From positions 1 through 64,000 of the forward strand of contig SVPY01000009.1 of NCBI GenBank assembly GCA_015065615.1: DNA of 64,000 bases, written 5' to 3'. Source of the stretch: Oscillospiraceae bacterium. GTDB taxonomy: Bacteria; Bacillota; Clostridia; Oscillospirales; Acutalibacteraceae. A program made the translations under genes and the position numbers. This document shows positions 18,031-28,400 of the stretch, in pieces. The notes under the pieces were generated by a model. That model did not search any database. It saw nothing but the letters and a program-made list of their open reading frames with translations, and was not told where the DNA came from. How positions within the stretch are numbered: position 1 is the first letter of the stretch; the number at the start of each line of letters is the position of its first letter.

Positions 18031-19533
18031 ATGTCACTTATTAATGTAAATAATTTAAGCTTCTCTTATGAAGGAAGCTACGATAACGTATTTGAAAACG
18101 TTTCTTTTAATATCGATACAAACTGGCGCCTTGGTTTCTGCGGCAGAAACGGCAGGGGTAAAACCACTTTTCTTAAGCTTTTGATGGGCGAATATGAATA
18201 TAGGGGAAAAATTACTTCAAGCGTAGACTTCGAATATTTCCCCTATGAAGTAAAGGATAAATCTCTTAATACCATAGAAGTAATTGACGGCGATTGTGAA
18301 TTATGGCAGCTTCAGTGTGAATTATCCCTTTTAAACGTAAATGAGGACGTTTTATATCGCCCCTTTAACACTCTTTCAAGCGGTGAGCAAACTAAGGTGC
18401 TCTTAGCTTCAATGTTTTTAAAAGAGAATAATTTCCTTTTAATCGATGAACCTACAAATCATCTTGATATCGAAAGCCGTGAGATACTTGCAAATTACCT
18501 TAATACAAAACAGGGTTTTATACTTGTTTCCCACGACCGCGCCTTTCTTGATATTTGTACTGACCACACCTTGTCCATTAATAAAACGGATATTGAAATT
18601 ATAAAAGGTAATTTTTCAACATGGTATGAAAATAAGATTTTGAAGGATAATTTCGAAATATCGGAAAACATTAGGCTGAAAAAGGATATAAAAAGACTTA
18701 AAGAAACAGCCGCCGAAAAAGCAAGATGGTCACAAAAGGCGGAATCCCGAAAAATCGGTTTTGACCCCAATAAGGTAGAAAAGAGCTTAGACAGAAGACC
18801 CAAAGAAGCCGCAAAAGCAAAAAAAGCAATGGCGCGCGCAAAGGCGATTGAAAAGCGTAACGACCGCCTTATTGAAGAAAAAGAATCGCTGCTTAAAAAT
18901 ATAGAGGAGTCGGAAAATTTAAAGCTTTACCCTTTAGAGTTTCATTCCAAAAGACTTATTGAAGCTAAAAATATTTCAGTAAAGTACGGCGATAAAACGG
19001 TATTTTCTTCACTGAGTTTTGAAATAAACAGAGGCGAAAGAATAGCGGTAAAGGGTAGAAACGGCAGCGGAAAATCAAGCCTTTTAAAGCTTATTTTAGG
19101 TGAAGATATAGAATATACGGGCAATTTATATAAAGGCGCAGGCATTATTATATCCTATATACCGCAGTGCACAGAGGAGATGAAAGGCTTACTTAGCGAA
19201 TACGAAGAGAAAAACGCTCTGGATGTTCCGCTTTTTCGCGCGATATTGAGAAAGCTTGATTTTTCAAGAGTTCAGTTTGAAAAAAGGCTTGAAGATTATT
19301 CAATGGGGCAGAAGAAAAAAGTGCTTATTGCTCATTCCCTTTCGCAAAAAGCTCATATCTATATATGGGACGAGCCCTTAAATTACATTGACGTTTTGTC
19401 GCGAATTCAGCTGGAGGAGCTAATATTAAAATATTGCCCCACTTTAATATTCGTTGAACACGATAAGGTTTTTAATAATAATATTGCCATGAAAACAATT
19501 GAAATAAATAATGCACAAACTGTATTAAAATAG
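18031..19533 (+). CDS. ABC-F ribosomal protection protein, Lsa-like
   Basis: The 500 residues hold two ATP-binding cassettes and no membrane segment. Cassette 1 has GRNGRGKT, LSSGEQ and LLIDEPTNHLD. Cassette 2 has GRNGSGKS, a degenerate signature SMGQKK, and IYIWDEPLNYID. Between them is a long basic, helical linker (KARWSQKAESRKIG ... KAKKAMARAKAIEKR), the region that reaches the peptidyl-transferase centre in antibiotic-resistance ABC-F proteins. The opening (LSFSYEG ... TNWRLGFCGRNGRGKTT) resembles the Lsa group, which protects against lincosamides, streptogramin A and pleuromutilins. The attenuated leader supports an inducible resistance role. The resistance spectrum itself is inferred. 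Confidence 0.88.
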   Translation: MSLINVNNLSFSYEGSYDNVFENVSFNIDTNWRLGFCGRNGRGKTTFLKLLMGEYEYRGKITSSVDFEYFPYEVKDKSLNTIEVIDGDCELWQLQCELSLLNVNEDVLYRPFNTLSSGEQTKVLLASMFLKENNFLLIDEPTNHLDIESREILANYLNTKQGFILVSHDRAFLDICTDHTLSINKTDIEIIKGNFSTWYENKILKDNFEISENIRLKKDIKRLKETAAEKARWSQKAESRKIGFDPNKVEKSLDRRPKEAAKAKKAMARAKAIEKRNDRLIEEKESLLKNIEESENLKLYPLEFHSKRLIEAKNISVKYGDKTVFSSLSFEINRGERIAVKGRNGSGKSSLLKLILGEDIEYTGNLYKGAGIIISYIPQCTEEMKGLLSEYEEKNALDVPLFRAILRKLDFSRVQFEKRLEDYSMGQKKKVLIAHSLSQKAHIYIWDEPLNYIDVLSRIQLEELILKYCPTLIFVEHDKVFNNNIAMKTIEINNAQTVLK

Positions 19534-19587
19534 TTCATTGTTATTTGATGTGATGTGTGATAAGTTTATAAAAAAGGAGGATTAATT

Positions 19588-21102
19588 ATGAACAGAGTAT
19601 TTTTAAATTTGGATACGGATTGCAGCGGATATACTTATCTCAATTTTTTGTATGATAATAAAATTCCCGTTACAAAAGAAAGCTTAAAGCCCTTTATAGA
19701 GGGATATAAAAAAGCGGGAGTAACCGATTTTCTTATAAACACACTTTGCCAGCTTGCAATGTGCAAAAGCGAAGTTTTCTATGATTCAATAGATAAATAT
19801 AACGAAGAATATGAAAACGGCATAAAAGTTAACTATAAAGAAAATTATCGCGGTATGTATAATGCTCTGAAGGAATTTAAAATTAACCCCTTTGAAGTTT
19901 GGATTGAAGCTTGCAAAGAGCAGGGTATAACACCTTGGCTTACTATGAGAATGAACGATTGCCACAATCCTTTGGATGTAACAAGCTTTATCCGCTCGGA
20001 TTTTTTCTATAAGGCAAGAGAAAAAGGCTGGATGATAGGTGATGATTACGGCTATCATCATTATTGCTTTAATTACGCAGTTAAAGAAGTTTACGATTTA
20101 ATGCTGAATTTCATTAAAGAGCAGCTTTTTATGTATGACGTTTACGGTTTTGAGATGGATTTTATGAGGGAGATATACTGCTTCCCCTACCGTGAAATGC
20201 CTGAATGTTATAAAATAATGAATAATTTCGTGCGGGACGTTAAAAAGATTGTAGATGATGCTTCAGTAAAGCACGGACACCCAATTAAGCTTGGCGCAAG
20301 AGTAACAAGAGATATCGAGCAGAATAAGGCATTCGGTTTCGACGTAAGAACATGGGTTAACGAAGGCTTGGTGGACGTTCTGGTGCCTTCTCCGAGGTTT
20401 GATACCAGCGACACCGATATCCCCGTGGATGTTTGGGTTAAAGAATTCCCGTGTACGGAAATTTATGCAGGTATTGAAGGTTTAATTGTAAGGCCCGACC
20501 AAAAATGCCACAATACACCCGATACCGTAAGGGCTATGATTATAAAATATTTCTCAATGGGCGCAAGAGGAATATATTTATATAATTATTTCTTTGCTGA
20601 TTTACCAAATAATTGTGAGCTCGCAAACAAAATAAGAACCACAGAAATAATCAAAACCTCTAATTCTTTCGAAGAAGCCATAAAGCACCCTTACCGTTTT
20701 ATCGTTACGTATCAGGAGGACTGGATTTGCCCCAAGGGCTTTACTCCCTATAAGCCTTTGCCCGTTAAGTTAAATGAAGCCGAAAGCTTGATACCTGTCA
20801 GCCTCGGCTTTATCCCCGAAAATGCCGAAGTTAAGCTGTTTTTAGGAATAAAAGGGGACGTAAATAATGTTTCACTTGCAGTTGACGGCGAAAATATAAG
20901 CCTTATTAAAGAGGACCCCAAGCCTTCATTTAATATGAATTTAAACGGTGAAGTTTATACATATATCCCAAAGGGCAGTGTTTCCTATAGCTCGTATATT
21001 AAAAATAACAGAAACGCTTCATATATTTTAAGCTTCAAAGCAAAAGATACAAAGGATAATACGAAAATTACGTATATCGAAATTGAAGTTACACCAAAAT
21101 AA
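19588..21102 (+). CDS. Putative TIM-barrel glycoside hydrolase-like protein
   Basis: The 504 residues have no signal peptide and I do not recognise an exact family. The N-terminal two thirds look like a beta/alpha barrel of the glycosyl hydrolase-like type: PWLTMRMNDCHNP, DVYGFEMDFMREIYCF, HPIKLGARVTRD and VDVLVPSPRFDT. The acidic FEMDFMRE segment is a plausible active site. The C-terminal 130 residues look like beta-sandwich. It starts at ATG 19588 behind a strong AAGGAGG, 54 nt after the ABC-F gene, with no terminator between them. Cytosolic glycan or glycoside processing is inferred from the fold and from other cytosolic glycosidases nearby. Confidence 0.55.
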   Translation: MNRVFLNLDTDCSGYTYLNFLYDNKIPVTKESLKPFIEGYKKAGVTDFLINTLCQLAMCKSEVFYDSIDKYNEEYENGIKVNYKENYRGMYNALKEFKINPFEVWIEACKEQGITPWLTMRMNDCHNPLDVTSFIRSDFFYKAREKGWMIGDDYGYHHYCFNYAVKEVYDLMLNFIKEQLFMYDVYGFEMDFMREIYCFPYREMPECYKIMNNFVRDVKKIVDDASVKHGHPIKLGARVTRDIEQNKAFGFDVRTWVNEGLVDVLVPSPRFDTSDTDIPVDVWVKEFPCTEIYAGIEGLIVRPDQKCHNTPDTVRAMIIKYFSMGARGIYLYNYFFADLPNNCELANKIRTTEIIKTSNSFEEAIKHPYRFIVTYQEDWICPKGFTPYKPLPVKLNEAESLIPVSLGFIPENAEVKLFLGIKGDVNNVSLAVDGENISLIKEDPKPSFNMNLNGEVYTYIPKGSVSYSSYIKNNRNASYILSFKAKDTKDNTKITYIEIEVTPK

Positions 21103-21106
21103 AATT

Positions 21107-21137
21107 AAGCTGCCGTTTAATTTCGGCAGCTTTTCTT
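21107..21137. terminator. Bidirectional terminator
   Basis: The 9-bp stem AAGCTGCCG / CGGCAGCTT is followed by TTC and a T-run. It separates convergent genes. Confidence 0.88.
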
Positions 21138-21347
21138 TTATACATCTTTGTTAAACACGCCGTGTTCTCTGAAAAAGAAGGTAATGCACCAAGCGGCGGC
21201 GAAACCAACGAGGGAATAAATGATTCGGCTTAAAAGCGCGTCCTGTCCGCCAAAAAGCCAGGCAACAAGGTCAAACTGAAATAGACCAACCAAAAGCCAG
21301 TTAAGGCCGCCTACAATTGTTAAAATTAATGAAAGTATGTCAATCAT
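21138..21347 (-). CDS. DUF378 family small membrane protein
   Basis: The 69 residues form two membrane helices around the conserved block VGGLNWLLVGLFQFDLVAWLFG, characteristic of the DUF378 (YuzA) family. Its function is unknown. It is a single gene with an AGGAGATT ribosome site. Confidence 0.9.
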   Translation of the reverse strand: MIDILSLILTIVGGLNWLLVGLFQFDLVAWLFGGQDALLSRIIYSLVGFAAAWCITFFFREHGVFNKDV

Positions 21348-21477
21348 AAATAATCTCCTTAAAATTATTTTAAAAGTATTATTTACACAGTCAATTTATT
21401 TATTCGGTTAAATTTAAGAATATTTTGGTAAATTCAGGTAAATATATCTGTAACAAAAAAATAAAAGGATGTTATTT

Positions 21478-22065
21478 ATGAAAAATATAAAGAAAGCTTT
21501 TGTATGTTCATTTGTTCTCTGTGTTTTACTTTCCTTTTTCTCGTTTTCTTATACTGCGGAAAACTTAAGCGAAAAAGTAATAAGGTTTCATATTCCCGCA
21601 AATTCAGATTCTGAGATTGATCAGGAAATAAAATTAAAAGTTAAGGATGAGATATTTGAATACGTCACCCGGCTTTTAAAAGAAAGTAAATCCTATAAAG
21701 AGAGCGAAAACATAATCATAAACAATATAGAAAATATCGATTCAAAAGTTAATCTTATTTTAAGCGAAATGAACGTCGATTATAAGGCGCAGGCAAAAGT
21801 AATAAAGGAATATTTCAAAACAAGGGAATATGATACCTTCACCCTTCCTGCAGGAGAGTATACGGCACTCAGAATAACCTTAGGCGAAGGTAAAGGTGAA
21901 AACTGGTGGTGCGCTTTGTATCCTTCTCTTTGTATAAGTACCTCCCTTTGCGAAAATGAACTAAGCGAAAATGAAATAAGCCTTATAGAAAATAAAGAAG
22001 AAAATAAAATCAGCTTTCTTATTTACGAGTGGTTTCTCGAAATAAAAAAGCTCTTTGACAATTAG
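21478..22065 (+). CDS. spoIIR: Stage II sporulation protein R
   Basis: The 195 residues include an N-terminal signal/anchor helix (AFVCSFVLCVLLSFFSFSYT), then VIRFHIPANSDSEIDQEIKLKVKDE and the C-terminal NWWCALYPSLC. SpoIIR is secreted from the forespore to trigger SpoIIGA-dependent activation of sigma-E in the mother cell. The start is ATG 21478, which is better placed behind AAAAGGA than the in-frame ATG at 21469. The upstream GAATA-14-GGTAAATATA weakly resembles a sigma-F promoter. Its presence indicates an endospore former or a recent descendant of one. Confidence 0.93.
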   Translation: MKNIKKAFVCSFVLCVLLSFFSFSYTAENLSEKVIRFHIPANSDSEIDQEIKLKVKDEIFEYVTRLLKESKSYKESENIIINNIENIDSKVNLILSEMNVDYKAQAKVIKEYFKTREYDTFTLPAGEYTALRITLGEGKGENWWCALYPSLCISTSLCENELSENEISLIENKEENKISFLIYEWFLEIKKLFDN

Positions 22066-22069
22066 TTTG

Positions 22070-22098
22070 TTGAAGTTAAGAAGAACTAATGATATAAT
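22070..22098 (+). promoter_or_regulatory. Promoter of addB-addA
   Basis: TTGAAG (22070-22075) and TATAAT (22093-22098) are separated by 17 nt. The -10 is extended (TGATATAAT). Confidence 0.7.
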
Positions 22099-22139
22099 TA
22101 TATAAATATTATATTTATTTTATATTCAGGCGGTAAAAT

Positions 22140-25100
22140 ATGCTTCAGTTAGTTCTCGGTACTTCAGGCCACGGCAAAACGGAATATCTTATAAAAAAAG
22201 TTGAAACAAGGCTTAAGGAAAATAAAGGTGACGTATATATCATAGTTCCCGATCAGTTAAGCTTCAGCCTTGAGAAAAATCTTTTGAACCGTTTCGGCGC
22301 CAAGCTTTCTTCAAAAATAAAGGTCTGGTCCTTTGACCGCTTAAGCGATGAAGTTTTCCGTATGTACGGCGGTATAAAGGAAAAGCCCCTTTCCGAAACA
22401 GGCAAGTACGCCGTGCTTTCCAAAGCAATAAAAATTACCAAGGATAATTTAAAGGTATATCATAAAGCAAGTGAAACACTATTAAAATTAGTACTCGAAG
22501 CTATTACGGAGTTTAAAGAAAATCTTATTACTCCGCCTGATCTCTTCGAAAGTTCAAAACAGATGAAGGGCAATTTGAAGGATAAAATTAAAGATATCGC
22601 CTTAATTTATGAAGTTTATAACACCCTTATCAAGGATAAATATCTTGACGAAAGCGACGTTTTGACAAGAGCCGCCGAAATAATAGAAGATAAAGAATTT
22701 TTAAAAGGTTCTCTTATTGTTTTCGACGGTTTTGAAAGTTTCAACCGCCAGAAGTATAAAATTATCGCCCATGCAATGAAGAAGGCGGAAATATGCTATA
22801 TCTCCCTTGCAACAGATACAGCGTCAATTAACGAGGAATCGGTTTTTGAGCCTATATCGAGAACGGTGCTGAATATTAAAAGAATAGCTGCCGAAGAAAA
22901 CATAAAAGAAAACGTTCCTGTATTTTTTAAAGATGCGGTCAGATTTGAAAATGAAGAACTTAAACATCTTGAAAAATATCTGTTCCGCAGTGAAATAGAG
23001 CAGTACAGTAAAGAAACAAGCAATATAGAAATATTCGAGGCGCTTAATATTTACGATGAAATTGAATATATAGCCGCCAAAATACGAAATTTAGTTATCG
23101 ACGAAAATTACAGCTACGGAGATTTCAGTATTGTCTGTAAGGACCCCGGTAAATATTACTCCGTTCTTTCGCCGACCCTTGAGAAATGGAATATTCCCTG
23201 CTATTATCAGGAGCCCATAAAATTAAACAGCCGTCCCATAATAAGGCTTATTGAAGCTTCATACAGAATTGTAAAATACGGTTACAGAACCGAGGATATT
23301 CTTTCTCTTTTAAAAACAGGACTTACCGAGTTTAAAAGCGACGATATCTCCATGCTTGAAAACTACCTCTATTTATGGAAAATAGAGGGAAAAGCGTGGA
23401 AAAGAGATTTCTTTAAGCATCCCAAAGGCTTCGGTTACGAATTACTGGAAGAAGACGCTGAAAAACTTTTAAGACTCAACGAGATAAGAAGAGCCATAAT
23501 AATGCCTTTAATAAGATTCGGTGAAAAATACTGCGAAGGTAAAGCAAGCGATATAGGCGCGGGAATATACGAGCTTCTTTTAAATCTTAAAGTAGATAAG
23601 AATATTTCAGAAAGCTTTAATTATTATATGGAAATAGGTATGCCCGACCTTGCAAAAGACGGAAGTATAGCGTGGCAGAAGCTTATGGATATTCTCGATG
23701 AGTTTGCTTCTTCCTTCGGCAGCGAAGTAATCTCTCTGCAGGAATATTTCTCGGTATTTAAGGATGTTGTATCTAAAGCGGAATCAAGGGATATTCCCAT
23801 GAGAATGGATACCGTCACCTTTACTTCTACCGACGTATATAAACCCCAAGGGGTCAAAGTCTGCTTCATATTGGGTGCGGTACAAGGGGAACTTCCCTTT
23901 ATACCTAATGATAACGGTCTTTTTAATGATAGCGAGAGAAATATGCTTATTTCATATAAGCTTAATATGGAATCAAGACTTGAGGACAGAATTAAATCCG
24001 AGCGCTTTTTAACCTATGCTGCCGCAGTAAGCAGCAGCTGTAAGCTTATAGTTACATATCATCTTTTCTGCGGCGAAGAGGATACCGTTCCGGGCAGGCT
24101 TATAAGCGATATTAAAAAGATATTCCCCTTACTTAAAGTCAAAAGAGAAGAAAAAATAAATTTCTATACCACTACCTATAATTCTTTATTCGCTTTCTAT
24201 GCTTCGATGTATAAAAATGAAAGCCCCGAAAAGGAATCTTTGAAAAAGCTTTTAGAGGAAAATCCCGAATATAAAAAGAAAACGGAGGCTCTCGATTTAA
24301 TAAGCCGTAAGAAAGAATTCGAAATTACCGATAAATCATTATCCGAAAAGATGTTCTCGGATACGTATTTTTCAGCTTCGCAGGTAGAAAGCTACCATAA
24401 GTGCGCCTTCTCGTATTTTTGCAAATACGGCTTAAACGTAAAGGAAAAGCGTACCGCCGAAATAGATAACCTTGAATACGGCACCATTATGCACTATCTT
24501 TTTGAAGCAGTTTTAAAAAGCGACTACAGCGTTTATATCGACGATAAGGAAAAGCTTTTAAAGGACGTAAACGAGCTTATAGAAAAATATAAGCTCACTA
24601 AAATGGGTGGACCCGATACCTTAAGCGGTAAGGATAAATACCGTTTCAACCGCCTCAGTAAAGCCGCGGTTAGTATGATAGAAAGATTTATAGAGGAGCT
24701 TTCCATCAGTAAATTTAAGCCCGAGTATTTTGAATTATATCTCTCGGATTACTCCGATTTTCCGCCGCTTAGAATAAAAACGGAGAGAAATAAGCTTATA
24801 ACCGTGGGCGGTATTGCGGACAGAGTGGACGTATACGAAACCGAAAAGGGAAAGTACGTAAGAATAATAGACTATAAAACGGGCGCAAAGGAATTTAAAT
24901 ACAGCGACGTTTTATTCGGCTTAAACCTTCAGATGCTTATATATTTAGCCGCCATGGCAGAAAAAGGTAAGGTAATACCTTCGGGTATACTGTACCTTCC
25001 TTCAAGTGTGCCCGAAATCAGCGGCGAGAAAAATATAAGCGATGAAGCGGTGAAAAAGGAAAAAGATAAAAAACTTGCTTCCAGCGGCGTTGTTTTGGAT

Positions 25101-25466
25101 AACGCGGAAATTATAAACGCTATGGAAATGGGCGCATCAGGCAGATTTTTACCCACGGGTATAAAGGATAACGGCAACTACACCAAGCCTCAGAATGTAA
25201 TTAGTGAAAAAGGGTTTGAAATTCTTTTTGAACATACCAAGAATTTAATCAAAACCATGGCGGATAATTTAATCGGCGGCGATATTCCCGCAAGTCCTTT
25301 AATGGTAAATAATAATTCCTGCGCCTATTGTCCCTACGGCAGTGTGTGCGGAAATATGAAGGACGAGAGAGCCGTAAATAAAATTAAACTCAATAAAGAA
25401 GACGTACTTAAAGAGATAGAAAAACAAAAAGAAAAAAGAGGTGAGAACGATGCCGAAATGGACTAA
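22140..25466 (+). CDS. addB: AddAB helicase-nuclease subunit AddB
   Basis: The 1108 residues contain the N-terminal Walker A GTSGHGKTEY, a helicase-like core, and a C-terminal RecB-type nuclease domain with IDYKTG (Asp911, Lys913). The Fe-S cluster cysteines are Cys755 in CAFSYFC and C1061/C1064/C1070 in CAYCPYGSVC. With AddA it processes double-strand breaks for RecA. It overlaps addA by 17 nt. Confidence 0.95.
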   Translation: MLQLVLGTSGHGKTEYLIKKVETRLKENKGDVYIIVPDQLSFSLEKNLLNRFGAKLSSKIKVWSFDRLSDEVFRMYGGIKEKPLSETGKYAVLSKAIKITKDNLKVYHKASETLLKLVLEAITEFKENLITPPDLFESSKQMKGNLKDKIKDIALIYEVYNTLIKDKYLDESDVLTRAAEIIEDKEFLKGSLIVFDGFESFNRQKYKIIAHAMKKAEICYISLATDTASINEESVFEPISRTVLNIKRIAAEENIKENVPVFFKDAVRFENEELKHLEKYLFRSEIEQYSKETSNIEIFEALNIYDEIEYIAAKIRNLVIDENYSYGDFSIVCKDPGKYYSVLSPTLEKWNIPCYYQEPIKLNSRPIIRLIEASYRIVKYGYRTEDILSLLKTGLTEFKSDDISMLENYLYLWKIEGKAWKRDFFKHPKGFGYELLEEDAEKLLRLNEIRRAIIMPLIRFGEKYCEGKASDIGAGIYELLLNLKVDKNISESFNYYMEIGMPDLAKDGSIAWQKLMDILDEFASSFGSEVISLQEYFSVFKDVVSKAESRDIPMRMDTVTFTSTDVYKPQGVKVCFILGAVQGELPFIPNDNGLFNDSERNMLISYKLNMESRLEDRIKSERFLTYAAAVSSSCKLIVTYHLFCGEEDTVPGRLISDIKKIFPLLKVKREEKINFYTTTYNSLFAFYASMYKNESPEKESLKKLLEENPEYKKKTEALDLISRKKEFEITDKSLSEKMFSDTYFSASQVESYHKCAFSYFCKYGLNVKEKRTAEIDNLEYGTIMHYLFEAVLKSDYSVYIDDKEKLLKDVNELIEKYKLTKMGGPDTLSGKDKYRFNRLSKAAVSMIERFIEELSISKFKPEYFELYLSDYSDFPPLRIKTERNKLITVGGIADRVDVYETEKGKYVRIIDYKTGAKEFKYSDVLFGLNLQMLIYLAAMAEKGKVIPSGILYLPSSVPEISGEKNISDEAVKKEKDKKLASSGVVLDNAEIINAMEMGASGRFLPTGIKDNGNYTKPQNVISEKGFEILFEHTKNLIKTMADNLIGGDIPASPLMVNNNSCAYCPYGSVCGNMKDERAVNKIKLNKEDVLKEIEKQKEKRGENDAEMD

Positions 25467-28400
25467 AGCGCAGGAAGACGCCATAAACGCCTTAAAGGGT
25501 ACCGTGCTGGTTTCAGCGGCAGCGGGCTCAGGCAAAACGGCGGTTTTAGTTGAAAGAGTAATAAGAAGAATAACAGATAAAAATAATCCCGTTGATGCCG
25601 ATAAATTTCTGATAGTTACCTTCACAAAGGCAAGCGCCAACGAAATGAAGGAGAGAATCGAAAACGCTATTATCGAAAAATTAAGTCTCGAGCCCGATAA
25701 TAAGCGCCTTGCAAGGCAGCAGATATTGCTTTCGCAGGCAAATATCTGTACCGTGGATAGCTTCTGCGGTAAAATTGCCCGTGAATTTTTCGAAAAACTT
25801 GGGATATCCCAGAATTTTACCGTATTAACCGGCAAAATGCAGGAGCAAATGAAGGTAGATTCTTTAAACGAAGCCATTGCCGAAATGTATGAAAGCGGAA
25901 ATACTGCCGCGGCGGATCTTTTCAGCAGCGATAAAAATGACCGAAGGCTTTTCGAAGCGGTTATGAAGCTCTACGATTTTACCCGTTCCCATCTTTTCCC
26001 AGACGAATGGCTGAAGGAAAAGCTCGGTGAGTTTTTAACAGAGGAACCCGTTTTTGAAACAAGCTGGGGCAAAGTGATATATGATTACTTAGAAAAGTCG
26101 GTAAACTTTGTCTTCGGCCTCATTAACGAGGCAAGAAGAAACGCAGCGGAAGATTCTACACTTACCGAGAAGTTTGCTTCTATGTTTGCTTCCGACGAAG
26201 CAATGGTAGCATTACTTAAAAATGCTCTTATAAATAAAAGCTGGGATGAAGTTTACTATGCTTTTTCCAAAATAAGCTTTACCCGTTTCCCTTCTGTAAG
26301 GGGCTACAGTGAAAACGCCATTAAAATAAGAGTTCAGGAACTGCGCGACACGGTAAAGGATACGCTTAAAAAGCTAAGCTCGTATTTTTACGACGATGAA
26401 GAAAATATTAAAAGCGATATTAAAGCGGTTTACCCATACGCCTGTTCTTTACACAGCCTTGTAACAAGATTCAGCGAAATCTATAACGCAAGAAAGCTTG
26501 AAAAAAATATGGCGGATTACAGCGATATCGAACACTACGCGGTCGAGCTTTTTATTAATAGGGACGAAGAGGGCAATTTACACAGAACCGACCTTGCTTT
26601 GGAAGTTTCCAAGCGTTTTGAAGAAATTATGATAGACGAATATCAGGATACCAATGACGTTCAGGATGCTATTTTTACGGCTATTTCAAGAAACGACGAA
26701 AACAGATTTATGGTCGGCGACGTAAAGCAGAGTATTTACAGCTTCCGCGAAGCCAAGCCCGAGATTTTTATAAGGTACAAAAATTCATATAATGAGTACG
26801 ACAGGGAAGAGGAAAAATACCCCGCTGTAATTAATCTCGACAGAAACTTCCGTTCAGATAAAAACGTTATAAATACGGTTAACTTCTTTTTTTCTAATCT
26901 TATGTCCGAAAGCTTCGGCGGTATAAATTATAAAAACCGCGAAGAGCTGAAAGAGGGAGTGGAAAAAGAAGCAAAAATAAACTGCGAGACCGAAATTGCT
27001 TTTATTAATGAGCCCGAGCTTATTACAAACGAGCAGGCGGAGGCAAGATATATAGCAAATAAAATTAAAGAGATAATGAATTCTCCCTACAGAGTTACCG
27101 ATAAAAACGGTGAAAGAAAAGCTTCCTACCGCGATTTCACAATTTTATTAAGAAGTGCCAATAAGTACGCTTACAATTATTCCGAGGAGCTTACAAAGCT
27201 CGGCGTACCTGCAAGAGCAGCTGTAACCAGCTCATTCTTTACTAAAGAAGAAGTTTTAACAGTGATTTCTTTCTTGCAGGTAATTGATAATCCTAATCAG
27301 GATATTCCCCTGTTGTCGGTGCTTTTAAGTCCCATATACGGCTTTACTCCCGACGATATGGCGGCTTTAAGGGTGGAGGACAGAAAAAATTCCCTCTACG
27401 TATCACTTTTAAAAAGTCAGGAAAGTAAATATACTGAAGTGTTAAAAGAGCTTGAAAAGCTTCGTACCTTAGCCGCTACCATGAGCGCGTCAGAATTCAT
27501 CTCCTATTTCTATACCTACATAGACTTTGAAAATATTGTAAAGGTTATGGAAAACGGCGACGAAAGATTAAATAATTTAAGAAGATTAAAACAGCTTGCC
27601 TCCGATTTTGAAAGCGATAGCTTTATGGGAGTTTCTGGATTTGTACATTTTATAGAAAAGCTTATTATGAAAGGCTCCGATATTGAAGGCGGCAGTACCG
27701 TTTCTGAAACTGCCGATGCCGTAAAAATAATGAGCATACATAAATCCAAAGGTCTTGAATTCCCCGTATGTTTCATAGCAGGGTGCAGTAAGAAGTTTAA
27801 TTTCGAAAGAAGTGACGTTGTACTGAATTCCAAACTCGGCTTAGGCGTAAGCATAAAGCATCCCGTAACGGGAATTAAATATTCGGGTATAGTAAAGGAT
27901 TCCGCAGAGCTTAATAACCGTTTAAAAGAAGCAAGTGAAGAATTAAGAGTTTTCTACGTTGCTTTAACAAGAGCGAAGGATAAGCTCATTCTTGTTTCAA
28001 CTATTGATAATTTAGAAAAGAGCCTTTCAAAAGTTCACGCAAGAATCTCGGATGAAAACGGCTCCTTCGCCGCTGAATCGGCGGACAGACTCTCAGACTG
28101 GATAATGCTTTCAGCTTTAAAGCACCCCGACGGCAGGAGCTTGAGAAAACTTATAAACGCCGAGGAAAACGGTATATGCTTTGAAAATTACTCAAAATGG
28201 AATATTGAAATTGTGACTCCTTACGAGGAAGTTAGTGAAACTATAGAAGCGGAAAAAGAAATTTATGAGCCCGATATGGCGCTCTACGAAGAAATAAAAC
28301 GTAAGTGCGAATTTGTTTATCCGAAAAGCGGCATAAACACTATTCCTTCAAAGGTTACCGCTACACAGCTTACAAATGAATTTAAAAATCTATCTCTGCC

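Noticed and set aside
21417-21446. Sigma-F promoter for spoIIR
   Set aside because: GAATA-14-GGTAAATATA is close to consensus but has mismatches and short spacing; noted in the gene entry only and not called as a site.
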